Assembly (NCBI GenBank): GCA_963513935.1
Contig: OY740768.1
Coordinates: 21,141,177 to 21,205,176 of the forward strand
DNA length: 64,000 nucleotides
Reading direction: 5' to 3'
Source: Aphrophora alni
Taxonomy: Eukaryota; Arthropoda; Insecta; Hemiptera; Aphrophoridae
The position numbers and the translations under genes are program-made. The notes below the pieces were generated by a model. The model saw nothing but the letters and a program-made list of their open reading frames with translations. It did no database searches and had not been told where the DNA came from. Shown here piece after piece: positions 47,041-61,059 of this stretch (within the stretch, counting starts at the first letter, position 1; each line of letters opens with the position of its first letter).

Positions 47041-49220
47041 TGAATGAATTTCAAAACATTAGAAAGATAATTTTTTGCTTTATTCAGTCGACGGAATATC
47101 ATTGAGCAGTCCAATTATTCATGGGTTTAACATGCGTTCATTAAGGTTGTTATTAAACATATACAGACAGTAAAGAAAAAATAGTGTTCAGACAATTTTA
47201 AGAATCATTTTATTTCAGTAATTAAATTACGTCGACATATACCAACTTTACTTGTATATTCCAATTTCTGATATGGCATAAAATATTTTAAAAATTACTT
47301 CTAATCACTGACACTAGAGGTATTTACAGCAGAAGTAAAGCTAGTTTTAGACCATCTATGTTATCTAGACACAATTTGTAAGTTGCTTCTTCTTAACCCG
47401 TTTTGATTTAGAGGGTAATCAATCTTTTACTTAGAGGTGTGTTTGAGGAAGCACTTACAAGAATCGATCAATGTACTTAATTGCATTATACTCTCCCGAC
47501 TTTACCCGTTCTTTAAATACTATGTTTATGAAAAGAGTTAATAGAATATATTGTGAACATAATATATTACGTATAGAAACTCTACATGTGACTAATTAAA
47601 AAATGAATAAGCATAGGATTAAATATAGTGAGTACGGTTATCCAAATATGAGGCACCCCATTTATAAACTTTTCTTTATCAGGTTTAGGGTAGACTGTAT
47701 TTCATTTTTCATTTCATTTCATGCATGACCAACTTTTGTTCTTTCCTACCTCAACACTTTAAAAATGTTCATCGCTTAGAACTATCTAATTTATGCTCGT
47801 TTTTGTTCAGGCTATGCTGACAGCGATATTTGTTTTGCCTTTAGTGAAAATAAAAACCCAATGTTATTTTAACTCAATATTTTTAATTGAAAAACTGGTT
47901 TTTGTAAATCAAATGTCCAATTTTAAACTAATAAACATTTAGAATATCATAAATCACAAATGGCTTACACATTATCATCTGTATATATAATATTACAAAT
48001 TTTTAATAGGAATAACTATCAGATTGTAGTTGAGACACGTTAAATCATGTACCCTAACCCCTCTCCCAGATTTATTTGACTATAATTAAGTATATGAATA
48101 ATATATATTTTTTTTATAAACTTGAAGGAGATTCGTTATAAACACTCAACATTTTTAATTTTTGACTCCTATATGAAATTTCTTTAAATATTTATAAAAA
48201 GACAAATTATTCCTAAATAAAATCTAAATAACTTGTTTCCTACACTTTTTCCTTACTGTTATGTATAATTAATTTATAGATTGTTTTTAGACGTTTTAAA
48301 AAAAATCGGTATCAGCTTTCTTGTAGAGATATCTGCTTTGAGGTTATCTAAATAAAAGAGTGGGTTTTAGGAAAGTTAGGCCTATCCATTTTCCGCCAGT
48401 CGAATGTTATCGGTGTTGAATATCACACTTTCCACGGAGGTAAAGTATTTATTAAATTTATTATGTTGGTATATTTTTAGTATACATCTGAAAGGTATTT
48501 ATATTTATTTTTGATTGTTAAGTCACATATTTGGGTATATTTCTAGTAGATTCTCTACTAGTACCACTAGATTCCATTTTGTTCAAATTGTCTAAATTAT
48601 ATGTGAGTTCACAAAGAAAACAAATTACTTGTATTGACAAAAAAATAGTTGCAATAATTGCTTAAATATAATAAATTAATAAATTGAGAAAAAAATTTAT
48701 TTTTAATTTACTATTTTAACTGTATAGTACAGTATTTACACTGAACAATACTTAACTATAACTTGTACTTTATTAAATATAATTTTGATTTTGGAAACAA
48801 AATATTATATTTTGTTTAAATAGAACAAAATTCAAAAAACACTCGTTCTTACTTATGACTCGTTCGAACTAATGACTTTATTTATTGTCCTTTACAAATG
48901 TTAATCTAGTTGTTTGGAACAATTGAAAACCCTTAGGGCATGCAATAAATCAAACGACTAGTCGTTTATATTAAAAGGTATAATTTTAAAGTAATAATAT
49001 GAAAAGGAGCGTTTGATACTAAATTCCATTATATATTTTTTTATTGTTTTTAATTTAAAAAGCAATTAATTTACCTATTTTAATTACCATTGCATTACGT
49101 TCTTGTTTGGAAAATAAAATTTTAATCACATATGAAATATTTTTATAATGTCATAATCATGCATCGTTATAATATTGGGTAATTAAGTAATATAATAGCT
49201 TATTACGTTAGAATTATATA
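47041..49220. other. A+T-rich spacer
   Basis: Nothing recognised. Confidence 0.5.
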
Positions 49221-49676
49221 CCGGGTGTTCAAAAAGTCTGGAAACCACTTAATATTTATTTTAATAATAAACGCAGAGCAATGAAACTCTAGGATTACGT
49301 CCTCACTGTTGTTACAGACTTTTTGCTCATTTTAACTGTCTTTTTTTCACTTTGTGGGGACGTCCTATGGAGGAAGTCTAAAAAATCTTAAATGTAAGCA
49401 TAGGTCGAATTATACCTCATTTTAAAGGTCTTTGTTAGATGAACACATTGCCGCAATCCCGACAAAGACCTTTAAAATGAGGTATTATTCGACCTATGCT
49501 TACATTTAAGATTTTTTAGACTTCCTCCACAGGACGTCCCCCCAAAGAGAAAAAAAGACAGTTAAAATGAGCAAATGGTCGGTAACTACAGTGAGGACGT
49601 AATCCTAGAGTTTCATTGTTCTGCGTTTATTAATAAAATCAATTTTAAGGGGTTTCCAGACTCTTTGAACACCCGG
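49221..49676. mobile_element. Palindromic mariner-type MITE, 456 bp
   Basis: It starts CCGGGTGTTCAAAAAGTCTG and ends with the inverse, flanked by TA on both sides (49,219-49,220 and 49,677-49,678). Arms of about 215 bp (49,221-49,435 and 49,462-49,676) are nearly perfect reverse complements around a 26-base loop. There is no coding sequence. The inner arm TAAATGTAAGCATAGGTCGA and ACCTCATTTTAAAG match the element at 33,437. Confidence 0.93.
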
Positions 49677-51958
49677 TATAATTAAAAATCAACATTTCAG
49701 ACAATTTTCTGTTTGTATTTGATTTACGTTTTGATGTAATACTAAAACGAATTACGTCGCATCAACCTACACATTAGGCTTGCAGATACCATCAGATACT
49801 ATCTTTAGTAATAATTACTTAAAATGTCAATTTTCAATGTCAACTACATTAGAATACGAATGGACAAATTGAAATGTATTTCTACATTGTTTGATAAATA
49901 AAAAGAAGAAAAACTTGTTTAAAGAAATGTCGATTGTTTATCGCAGATTGGTATATTTACAAAACCTCAAAACACATTGTATATTTTATGCTATACCAAC
50001 ATTTTACACTCTCTAAGATCATCTACTAATTACAAAATTGTATTCCAATACCATTTGAAAGCATTGTGGTATAATTATAAATATTTTAGTCGAGCCCTAC
50101 AAATGTATATAAATAATATATCCTGTAAATGTGTTGCATCATATACACAAATTAGATTACAAAAAATAATCTAAGAAAAACATAGTTTGATTAACAGCCA
50201 TAATTAGTTAATCGATAGAAAAAGCAAAGCTTACCTAAACATGCAATTATGTGTTCTTTAAATGATTGGATTTCCTAACTTACGCTGACATAAACAAAAA
50301 AAAATCGTTTATCCCACCCATAAACACTAATGTATTTTAATATTTTTTAAAAATAATTTATAATCACAAAATAATAAAATTTGTGCAAAATCAAAGAAAC
50401 CCATTTTTATAGATTAATTTGTTAAGGTATCAACATGTTAGTCATTGTATTTATGCAATTATATTTGAGTTTGTTTGTATATGGAACTGGATGATTTTAC
50501 AGCCGTGCCATTAATAATGAGGAAACCTTTGTATACGTAATAGGTAAAAGAATAGTATGATGATATTGGAAAAGTGAGTATCAGAGAAGTATGAATTAAT
50601 AAATTCCTATAATAGATTTATGGGAAAAAATTACGAAAATAATTCATATGATTTTATTACCATCGTATTGAAACGATATAAAATGACTTAAAATGAAGCT
50701 ACTACAATCTGACCCCGTTATCCAGCTTTTAACAATTCAAATGTTTCGTTCTCATATGAAGGGGAATACAAACATAATTTTAAATAAATCTTCGATTGTT
50801 AATAACATAATGGTTTTAGTAATTTTAAAACGTTTACAATACGCTTAGATTAAAACCTCCCCCATTGGTTGTATGATGCAATACTTTTAAATTTAATAAA
50901 ATAATTTTGAGTGTTAAATTACACAATACGTATAAGAATATTTATTAAATTTATAATTAAATTAGAATTTGATTTTTGGTTCTATTTTTTCAGAAGTGTC
51001 TTAGTAAATTATATTTTATAACGAATTCGTTATCCAGCGTCCTATTTAAATATAACCTAAAATATATATTCGAGCCTAGACTGATTCACTCTTCCTCCCA
51101 AATAATAACTTTTTAATTTGAGTTTCACAACATAATACAGGGTATCCCACGCAGAAAAGCAGAAACTTTCGTAGTATTCTACTGGTGAATAATTTTGAAC
51201 AATAAAATAATAACTTCTTTTGAACAAAAATGGTACAGAGTTTCATTGTTGTGTGGTACAACTTGTTTTAAAAAACACAATTGTAGGAAAGTTATGAACC
51301 GAATTCTTTTACTCGCATCAATATGATGACCGTTTAAAAAGTTTAACATCGAGCATCTAGAAAAAGTAATTATATAAAACAATTTCCAGAACCAAAAACT
51401 GTCCTTCTTTTTTTTTTTTTTTTTTATTTAATACTGTATAAATCGTTTAAGCTTTTATGACAAAAAAAGTAACAAAATTAAATTCTAGCTTTAGACTAAA
51501 AATAATTTGTAATAAAAAAAAAAACTAGTTTACCATTATTGTAGTTTTTTTGATTTTTGTGGCTAAGAGATACACATGAAAGAAATAAACACATGTTTAC
51601 AGTATTTTTTTTTATAATAAAAATCATATTTATCGTTCTTATATTATAGATGTGTAGTACTATTTACTCACCATATCCCAAATATTGAGTTAAAACTATT
51701 ATTTTACATAAATCATAAACAAGTACCAGTATTCTCTGTATTGGAATGAAGAAATCACATAATATACTCTCTTGAATTTTATTTGAGAAAGATAAAACAG
51801 AGACATTACGCTATGTATTTACAATAGATTCCAAAACAAAGAATATTGTGTTTATAAATATAATGATATTGTAAAAATGTTAAATTTATGTTGTGAAAAA
51901 AGAAAAAAAAAGTTTTGCATTTAAATAATATGTAAACATATATCCCCATAAAAAAAAA
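49677..51958. other. A+T-rich spacer
   Basis: Nothing coding. ACAGGGTATCCCACGCAG at about 51,137 could be a lone mariner-type end, but no partner was found. A T run lies at 51,408-51,425. Confidence 0.45.
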
Positions 51959-52180
51959 ACTCGAACAAAAGATCTCATAAAAATTACGTTTACGTATTCA
52001 AACGCGTTTCACGACAAATTCGCCATACTCAATGACGCATGAGCTACAAACACTTAACTATAACTTATAATAGTTATAGTTTAGTTATTTAATCTCATGT
52101 ATCACTGAGGATGGCGAATTTGTCGTTGAAACGCTTTTGGTTACATAAACGTAATTTTTGTGAGATCATTTATTCGAGTT
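51959..52180. mobile_element. Foldback element of family F8, 222 bp
   Basis: Two arms of about 109 bp mirror each other around 52,068: ACTCGAACAAAAGATCTCAT to GTGAGATCATTTATTCGAGT, and GACAAATTCGCCAT to ATGGCGAATTTGTC, the latter next to CGTTGAAACGC. A trailing segment to 52,215 (TCTCACAAGTCAAGCTCAAT) matches F8 copy 1. Confidence 0.85.
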
Positions 52181-52215
52181 ATTTTTTATCTAATATTATC
52201 TCACAAGTCAAGCTC

Positions 52216-54174
52216 AATATTTATTTATATATACCAATACCTATGATTTCATATAAAAAGTAAACATGAAAATAATTATGTATTCGATTAAATACAAATT
52301 TTACGAACGGAGTCTACAATTTTAATTAAGAGTTTTACGTTAGTGTTTAAATTAACACCAAAATCATGAACATACTTCTGAATATTCACAAGAATTTAAT
52401 TTAGGTCAATACCTTATATGATATAAATTAATGTTTTCGTGAACATTTTTTTAATACAAATCTGTTTTGATAAACTAAAAAAAGAAAAAAAAAGTTTTTA
52501 TTATTATTTATTTATTTTAGTGTCACGTCACAACTAAAATCCTTCAATAGACATTATATTAAGAAAAACCGCAGTAAAAACAAAAACATGTTTTAATTAA
52601 TTTATTACTATTCATTATACAAATTTGTAAAGAAATGTTACAATTAATTTTTATTTTATTTTTTTTACAATAAGTACAACAATTTACTCCTAATATTTTG
52701 TCTAATGAATCGTTCCAGTTTCACTGCAATATCATTCTCATCTCTTCTTTGAGTCAGTGTTATGTCGCGATGGAAGATAAAGGCAATGATACACGCAGGA
52801 ACTGTCTAATGTTATTAATGAGGCTAATTTAAAAAGGGCGGGTTATGTTTCCCGCTAAAGCTAAGTTGTATTCAATATCGTTATTTCGTTATATGAATTA
52901 TATAAATTTACTCCTAATTAAATAAATTGGAACAATATTTTATAAACACAATTTAATCACAGAGGGAGGGGTTTACTGGATCCAAACGTGATAGAAAAAA
53001 ACTTGTTATGTTACCTAATTGATGAAATTCTGCGTATTCAGTAGCAATTATTTATCAAACATATTTATTCGATTCTTATCAAAAACATTGGTTTGTACTG
53101 CTTGGAGTAAACAAATAAAATCGAAATTAATTATCAAAATAAATCTTAGTGGGATGGGAATATAATAAATCGATAATAAATCAAATTCATTAGGTATTGA
53201 TGATGGGTTCCATCATTATACATCAAATACAACAGTGGTGTTTTATAAAATGAGATAAACATACGAAATGAATTTCGATTCCATGAAAAAGCAAGCTGTA
53301 TTTTATAATTCGTAAGTAATTTAATACCCAAACGCGTTTATACAACTATAATCTATCATCAGTAACACAAAAAATAAAACATTATAATGTATAATTAGTT
53401 TTTACGTAAATCAATTTAAAATAGTACATTTTATGTGCATACTATAATATTGTAGAAATGCATTACATGTACATCAAAATTACCGTTAAGACGTTTTGTA
53501 AGAAAGACTAATTCATATAAGACATTCAGCAATAGATTATGTCTTTTTGACTTATGTCAAAGTATAACTACCGTCTTCTGCCTAATGTACTTCTTATTGA
53601 TATCTATATGATATAAGTTAGATTAATTGAACGTGTTGAGAGAATAATATCTAATAATAAACCAATATTCATTAAATTATTTAATACCTTATTTTCATTT
53701 TTGTATTCTGCCTGTTAGTAACTTATGAGGTAATAACAATTAAAATTATATCACTCTGTCTTATTTATGACTTAATTTTGTAAATTAAAACAGCAGAAAC
53801 CTGTATTTTATTAAAATATTAGCTATTTAAATACACTTTTTAAAAATTATTGTGTTTTTTTTAACTATGTTAATAAATTACACGTTTTAAAATATATACT
53901 TTAACTTGACAAAATGTATCTTCTATGGTTAATTATTTAAGTAAACGTTAGTGAAATAAGTAACGTTTGATGAAGTTTCAGTAATCAAAAGAAAGAAACG
54001 AACAGATGGTTATCTGTAATATGTTAATAGAAATCCACATTAGTTGTAAAATATGACAAAAATTAAAATGAACATGTAATATTTAATTCATTTTATTCCT
54101 ATATACAGTTTTGATTATTTTATAAGTTACAGTTTCATAGTTAAATCTTAATATTTATTTTGAATACAAGACAA
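52216..54174. other. A+T-rich spacer
   Basis: No gene seen. AAACGCGTTTATACAACTAT with CTATCATCAGTAAC near 53,328 resembles the core of F8-like repeats. Confidence 0.45.
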
Positions 54175-54370
54175 TCAGACAACTTATTTCTCAATATTTG
54201 ACGTCAATAGAACCGAGCTTCACTGACAGATAAATATGCTATGTGAAAGTATAGAACCTGAACACATCTCTGTAAATATTTCACGACTATCGATCAAAGT
54301 TTCATTGCGATGAAAGCTTTTTGCAATATTGTCATATTTCTGCATTTTCCACTTCAATCAACACTTTCAT
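54175..54370 (+). repeat. Dispersed repeat family F2, copy 4
   Basis: AATATTTGACGTCAATAGAA, TCTGTAAATATTTCACGACT and GATGAAAGCTTTTTGCAATA match the 38.0 and 11.5 kb copies. Confidence 0.75.
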
Positions 54371-55227
54371 TTTAAATAAACTAATCCATTTTAAACTAGC
54401 AGACAGTTTGAAGCATCGTTTTATATTAACCTAAACCTAAATTATGTACGTTAATAATTTGAAAGTTATGGTTTTAAACATCTAATAATATACACGTGTT
54501 TAATATGCCTTTTATTTTCAATTAGATAATGATAGTCATAAATAACTAATTTTGTTAAGCCATTTTCCCAAAGCAATTAGTACAAATGATAAGTATTCTT
54601 TCAAATATTATCAGTATTGTGTCAGTGATAAAAAACTACAAAAATGCATTCTATTTTATCGTATATTGTAAAATGGGTTGCTTAACAAAGAATGTATGGC
54701 GTTAAAAATTTATTTGTATTTTTCATCGTGTTTTATACTCTATGTAAACCAAATAAAAAGAGTATGTCGAAGAAATACACTTCAAATGATATTTCTCACC
54801 TTCATATATTAAAGGTTTTATAAAATAATATCTTTATTTTTATCAATTAGACTACTGAAGGCAAGGGAGTACAAAACTAAGAAGAAAAAGGAACACCATT
54901 ACATATTAAAAACTACTTAACTACTTCGAGCCTTCAAAAACCTAAACTATGGTACAAAATATTCCACAATATTTAAAAAACAAAAAAAAAATCGAAACTA
55001 TTCGATATACAATAGAGCGGAACACGGTTTCACTGTAACACCTATATTATGTATAATTAAAATATAATATGTAAATCAGATAAAATATACTATGATAATA
55101 TATGTAAGCAACTTGAAGGACCTGTATTAATTAAGTAAAAGATGAACCCGGTATATATTATTATGTGAAGTCGTAGTAACTTACAATTCAAACAAAAGTT
55201 TTCTTAAACAATCTCCGCTTTGATTAT
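54371..55227. other. A+T-rich spacer
   Basis: Nothing recognised. Confidence 0.5.
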
Positions 55228-55330
55228 GATACTGGATTATTCACATCTCTCAACCTTCAGTTTGAAATATAATCCCTTTGAAATTAAAAGGACAAAAGGA
55301 GGGCAAAGTTTGGGATTTTGTATTCAAAAT
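55228..55330 (+). repeat. Dispersed repeat family F6, copy 2
   Basis: ATCTCTCAACCTTCAGTT and CCCTTTGAAATTAAAAGGAC match 39,450-39,500. Confidence 0.55.
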
Positions 55331-55489
55331 ATTTTGAATAAATTAAGTAAAACATATTTCAATATTTGGCTTTGGAATAATTTAGAAAAGCAATAATATT
55401 AATATAAATAGAAATAAGAAAAATACGTGTTATTTATTATTTTAATGCAATTTTGTACTATAACACGCTCTTAGTATATGTGCCTAATA

Positions 55490-55750
55490 AACAATATAAA
55501 ACTAGGAGGCAACTAATTAGGTATGACGGGGCAAATACTGAACTAAGCACATTCACAATATCACCAACCGCTAATACCACTTCAAAACTATGAACTTCGG
55601 TTTGAAATAATCAGTTTAAAGATAATTTAATCTGAAATATATAAGTGAATATTAAGATATAGGCTGTTTTCACAACCTGATAATCAACTTATCAACGTAA
55701 TAAAAGTTATGGTTGAAAAGGTAATAATGTACCATGTAGCATGTAAACTA
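55490..55750 (+). repeat. Dispersed repeat family F5, copy 1
   Basis: GACGGGGCAAATACTGAACT, CGCTAATACCACTTCAAA, ATATAAGTGAAT and AATCAACTTATCAACGTA match 61,060-61,300 in order. Confidence 0.8.
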
Positions 55751-56005
55751 CCATGACTAGAGAAAAAATTAATATAGCCATCCAGTGAATTTTTAAAAAG
55801 AAAGTAATATTTTATGACTTATTTCTACATAGTGAATAGTTATTTCGTTTCTAAATTATCAATGCATCCAAATATTATTTTTTCTGTTGATATTCTCAAA
55901 TTTATTTTCCGTCTCACTAAGTCTTTATTTTACAAAAGGTAAATAAATCTCTCATTTTAAAAGGAAGAAAATCATATTTTATATCCATTAGTTTACACTT
56001 TAAAT

Positions 56006-56057
<52 letters not shown>

Positions 56058-57399
56058 TTGCCCACGTTACTCTGAAATTATCATAGATTATTCTTCTTTT
56101 TTTTATCTCAGAGAAATGTTTTACAAATAAAATCCAAATTCTTGGTATTTTAAAAATTATTTTCCAGTATGGTCTTGTATCTATAGTTTATTTAATATAC
56201 AAGTTTTTTATAAACATGTAATGGAGATCTTATAATGTATATTTCTTGAAGGAAAGATATTCACAATTTATTTTTCTTTTTTGTTTATATAGTAAAAGAA
56301 AGTAACGATTTCAACAGCCGTAAAGGAATAAAAATACACAAGAAAGTATCATTCATGGTTATACGTTAACAACACGCATTTTAATATGACAAACAAATGA
56401 AAAATAATAAAACATAACATTCTTACTTTAAGTTATTTTTCTACTATAAGTTTTGCACTAGTTTATATGCCGACGTTGAGCTTTATAGTAATATGTTAAT
56501 GTTGTCTCACTCCACATAAACAATTTTATTTAGGATAATAATTAACATTGATATCATGGAGCAATGTCAAACAATTTTTTTTAAATTCGCCGATTTTTAA
56601 CTTTTTTTCATCAGTTTATGAGTAGAAATAAAATGGAAAACTTAGTGATTGCCAAATCGTTATATTTTAATTTATAAACAAAGTCGTTCTTTCTATACTC
56701 CTAAATAAGAGAACATATTAATGAAAATACTACTTTATTGAGAATTGAAGGACTGTTATCTTTTAATCAAAATAAATATTTACTTTACCTGTGAGAAAAT
56801 ATTATGTAGGACAAAAGTGTAACAAATGTCCCTAATAAATTGTTTGAAAGGTGTTAAAGACCAGTGAATAATGTTTTAATAACTACATGTTTTTGTTTCG
56901 TTTTTTATTTTGAAAAACAATAAAATTTTGAATGCCTAATATATGTAAAAACCACTTTTTTCTGATAAAAGTATATTAAATTTTAATTTGAATAATAAAT
57001 TACATTATATATTTCATAATTATATTAATGTAATAAAATTAACTAGCAAGAAACTCGTATTGTCAAATATCTAATGTACGCAATGACATCTTTATTTTCT
57101 CATCCTCTTATCACTTTTATTATGTCCTTCTGCAAAATTAAAATTACCGTGGGTGTTACACAGGAGGCGGTGAGATTATCGTGACAAGAGTATATAGGAT
57201 TCCTAATCCGTAAGAACTATTTTCCTTAGGGATAATAATTTATAGTCCATAATTTATTTTGAAAAAAGTAACGTTAAGTAAACAATTATTAAACTTCACG
57301 CCGTAGTTTTAAGTTAAGATAAGTTATTCTCACAATATATAAATAATCTCTATAGGGACCAATGAGTATTATTTAACGTAGGACTTAATTACGGTACTA
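55751..57399. other. A+T-rich spacer with (TA)n at 56,009-56,055
   Basis: Nothing coding recognised. Confidence 0.5.
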
Positions 57400-57600
57400 A
57401 TAAGTACGTCCATCAAATATGCATTACTATTGTATGCGTGCAGGAACATGTTCGAAAATTAACGTAACTAAGGGTACAGTCATGCATAGTTAAATTTGGT
57501 TAAATTAAGCAATGTACACGAGAGGCTATTTAGATTTTTGTTTTATAAATTGGACACTGGGGCGTGATTTACAATCTCTAAAACCAAATTACATATTTCA
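57400..57600 (+). repeat. Dispersed repeat family F4, copy 4
   Basis: ACTATTGTATGCGTGCAGGA, GTACAGTCATGCATAGTTAA, TTAAGCAATGTACACGAGAG and GCGTGATTTACAATCTCTAA match copies 1-3. Confidence 0.8.
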
Positions 57601-58596
57601 GAATAGTAAAGAAATATTGTGTTAACTTTTGACAAATTTAAATGAATTAAATCTTTGAATAAACTTCTTTTTTGTTAATATGTGTGAAGAACAATATATT
57701 TTATAAAATCAGTACAGAAAATCTCGAAATTATTTAGTAAATGATATTCAAACCTCTCTATAACCTTTACATCATTACGTCTTCGAGCTGGTGAACTTGT
57801 AAAAGAACTGATATCGAAATTATTTATTTCAAAGATACTGTTTTTGTTTTCAGTTAAATATCGTATTTACTCCCCCATCGATTCTGTATTTTTGAGTAAG
57901 TTTTTTGTTTATAAATCATTATATATATATATATCTGCTCTAAGGAATAATTTGAGTTATCGAGATTTATAAGTGTGTGGTTTTAATATATATATATGAT
58001 ATAATGATAGCACACAGTATATCCTCCTATGTATTTACAAAGCCCGGCAATAATATCCATAAAAATTTTCAAGTACTCAATCAATCGTATGAATTCTGGT
58101 AAAATAACATACTAAGTAATAACTATTAACTTCTAACAAAAACAAATTGAAATTGAAATTTTTTTTTTTTTTTTTAGAAAAAATTAATTTATTTCGAAAT
58201 TAGTTCCATTCATTTGACATAACTCAACTCTCTCTATTGAAACTGAACCCTATCGAAATAGAAAGAACCAATAGTTTGACAAAACTTTTATTAATTTAAT
58301 CAATAAAGTTTATGAAGGAAAATAGAACTTATGTAGTACCTTCTAAATTATTTGTTTTCTTCCTATTTGTTGTGAAAAAATATTACCCCTAGCATATTGC
58401 AAGTAAATAAAAAATTGCAATAATACAAGTAGTAAATGTAAAGACTAGATAGGTAGAAGACAAGTAGTGAACTAATGTTAAAACATTGTTTCTTTCTAAA
58501 TGTTTTCATGGAAATTGAAAGTTAAAATAGACAGTTTTAATTCACTACAATGTATCGTTTTATTTTGGAAAGACATTTTGATTACAATTTGTTTTA
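57601..58596. other. A+T-rich spacer
   Basis: No gene. A weak third F6 copy may lie at about 58,205-58,290 (CAACTCTCTCTATTGAAACT, AGAAAGAACCAATAGTTTGA). Confidence 0.45.
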
Positions 58597-58800
58597 TTAA
58601 AGAAAATTGGGGGGACGATCTTACGGTAGAACTGTTACTATGTATTGTTAAATAATTTAGTCCTAACTAAATGCAACTGTAAATCATAACTCATGAGTTC
58701 AAATATGCATTTATAATGTAGAGTTAGGTCTAAATCGTTTACAATTAATTCATAGAAAAAGTTCTACCTTCAGTCCGTCCCAACAATTTTCTCTCTTAAG
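58597..58800. mobile_element. Foldback MITE, about 204 bp
   Basis: GAAAATTGGGGGGACGATC...GGTAGAACTGTTACTATG at the left is mirrored by CATAGAAAAAGTTCTACC...GTCCGTCCCAACAATTTTC at the right, and TTTAGTCCTAACT by AGTTAGGTCTAAA near the centre. TTAA occurs at both edges and may be the target duplication. Confidence 0.75.
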
Positions 58801-58979
58801 GCAAATTTAGAACAAGTGATATTTTTTGTTTGTTGGTTTTTTGTTTTAAAAATAAATTACTTGTTTTCAAGTTATCTTTCTTTTACTTTATCCGCGAAGA
58901 TAAATATTTCTTATATAGCAAAATATTATATTTTGTTATGTTATTTAATATAAGTGAAAAATTTACATGCAAAACAATT

Positions 58980-59041
<62 letters not shown>

Positions 59042-61059
59042 GGCAGCATGATAAATATATAATCAATTCAATACAGTTCCTCTTTTAGTCCCATACTACT
59101 AACATCATGAGAGTATAGTCTTGTTTAATTATAAAAAGAATATTAATTCATATATAAATGTTTTTATAACTAATTGTACAGAAACAATGTAACATATTTC
59201 ACATAACGAATAAATCTCACAAATAGGAATACGGATAATACACTTTGGATAATTAAAGCCCTTTATGTTATTCTTAAGTTAACGTATTAATAGTGTTTTT
59301 CTATTATATAATTAAAATGGTTCCCTAATTTAGCTTAACAAGACATGAAACGTTTTATTCTGAACGTGATCTCTTGCGTATACACACATTACATTTGCAT
59401 TTTAAAAGATAAACCCTAACCATACGTACAACTGCTACAATAGTTTTTATTTCTTTATTTATAAAAAAGTATTATATATTACCGTAATGGAATCGTGTAA
59501 TTGTAGTTGATTTTTTTAATATGTATTTTTGTGTATAGTTTCATAGCTCTGCACTTGGGTTCTGTTGATAAATGTAAGAGATTTGCTTTATTGAAAGTAA
59601 CACAATACATGAATTATTTAATATGCAGAGTGAGTATTCAAATTACAGACATTAAAAAATATTACATATTTTGGAAATATAGAACAATTTTAGTAAGATA
59701 ATATAATATTACTAAGATGTTATAAACAAAATTACTTCTAACATACTATGAATTACCATTGAATTCTTAATTATAGTAAATCATTATAGTCCACAGCTCA
59801 ACTTAAACTTAGGTTAGATGGTGTATATTAAGACCGCATTGTTGTTTAAGGAAAGAAATATGTAAACTTTACAGATATAACGATCCTGACCTCCTGTTGA
59901 AAGTATGTTATGCTATTCACAGGAATGTAACTTGGACATAACGAGTCTCAAGGATAACTATTTCAGCTTATTTCATATGTGCGTAGAAAAGATTTTCACT
60001 CAGGTATATATGAATTTTTTGTTGTATAACTTATTTGTATAATGCGTGGTGGAATGAAAGGGTGTTTTGTGATTATTTCCTTAGCGGGACCCTCCTACAG
60101 TATAAAAACTCAACCATTTTCTTAGGGAAATTAAGGATAAAAAATAAATATCAAACTGACACATACACACACGCAATCATTTGTGTGCGCGAGTACCTTT
60201 TATTTGTTTCATTATTGGGGAATAAAAGTCATTATCAAACAATATCAAAAAAAAAGTGAAATATCGGAGAAATACAATTTAAACCCCATTTGGTAACTTT
60301 AACGTACATGGAAGTCAAACCATCCCTTTAAATCAATATATGACCTATACTATTTAAAGTATCTCAAATATTAACATTTATTTCTAGTTGCCACAGTATA
60401 GTCATTTTGCATTAATAACAATGATTAATATTTTCTTTTATTAAATACCCATTATATATTTAATTTTTGTAATATTCATTATATTTTATGCCAGATCGTT
60501 GGCAATTTTACACTAAATGCTAAAGATACATTTAACCATTAAATAGATTAATGGTTAACAGTTATTGTTTAATCAAATAAACTTTTACGTGGAATACGAT
60601 TATTAATAGAGGACGAATTTCAAATGTGAACTGCCTATGACAATAACTAATGTCATTGGCGTAATTCAGTTCGAACCATGTTACAAGTTGTATTGAATCA
60701 ATTCATTTGATTTCTTAGGTATTTTCCGTGTTTATTTAATGGGAATGGTTTTACCACTTACGTTTGAAAATATTTTTTCCAATACAAGAGGGATTACGCT
60801 TTTCAAATTACGCCTTTATTTGATCTCAGAATATTATTAGATTTTTTTAACTAGTAAAGGAATAGAATTATTTTATCCTACATAATTTATTTGTATCTTC
60901 AGTCAATAATAACACGATTTTTTATTAACACGAAATTTTAGTAAGACATTATTTACAATCGTTATTGAGTTAATATAACTTAAAGTTAAAACTGATTAAA
61001 GGTTTAAATACAAGTTCTGAAAATAAACCCATCTATGAAGCGAAAACATTACAAAATTT
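58801..61059. other. A+T-rich spacer with (TA)n at 58,983-59,039
   Basis: No gene recognised. Open frames at 59,507-59,701 and 60,035-60,259 show no domain. Confidence 0.5.

Noticed and set aside
51137..51155. ACAGGGTATCCCACGCAG as a mariner end
   Set aside because: No inverted partner within several hundred bases; kept only as a remark.
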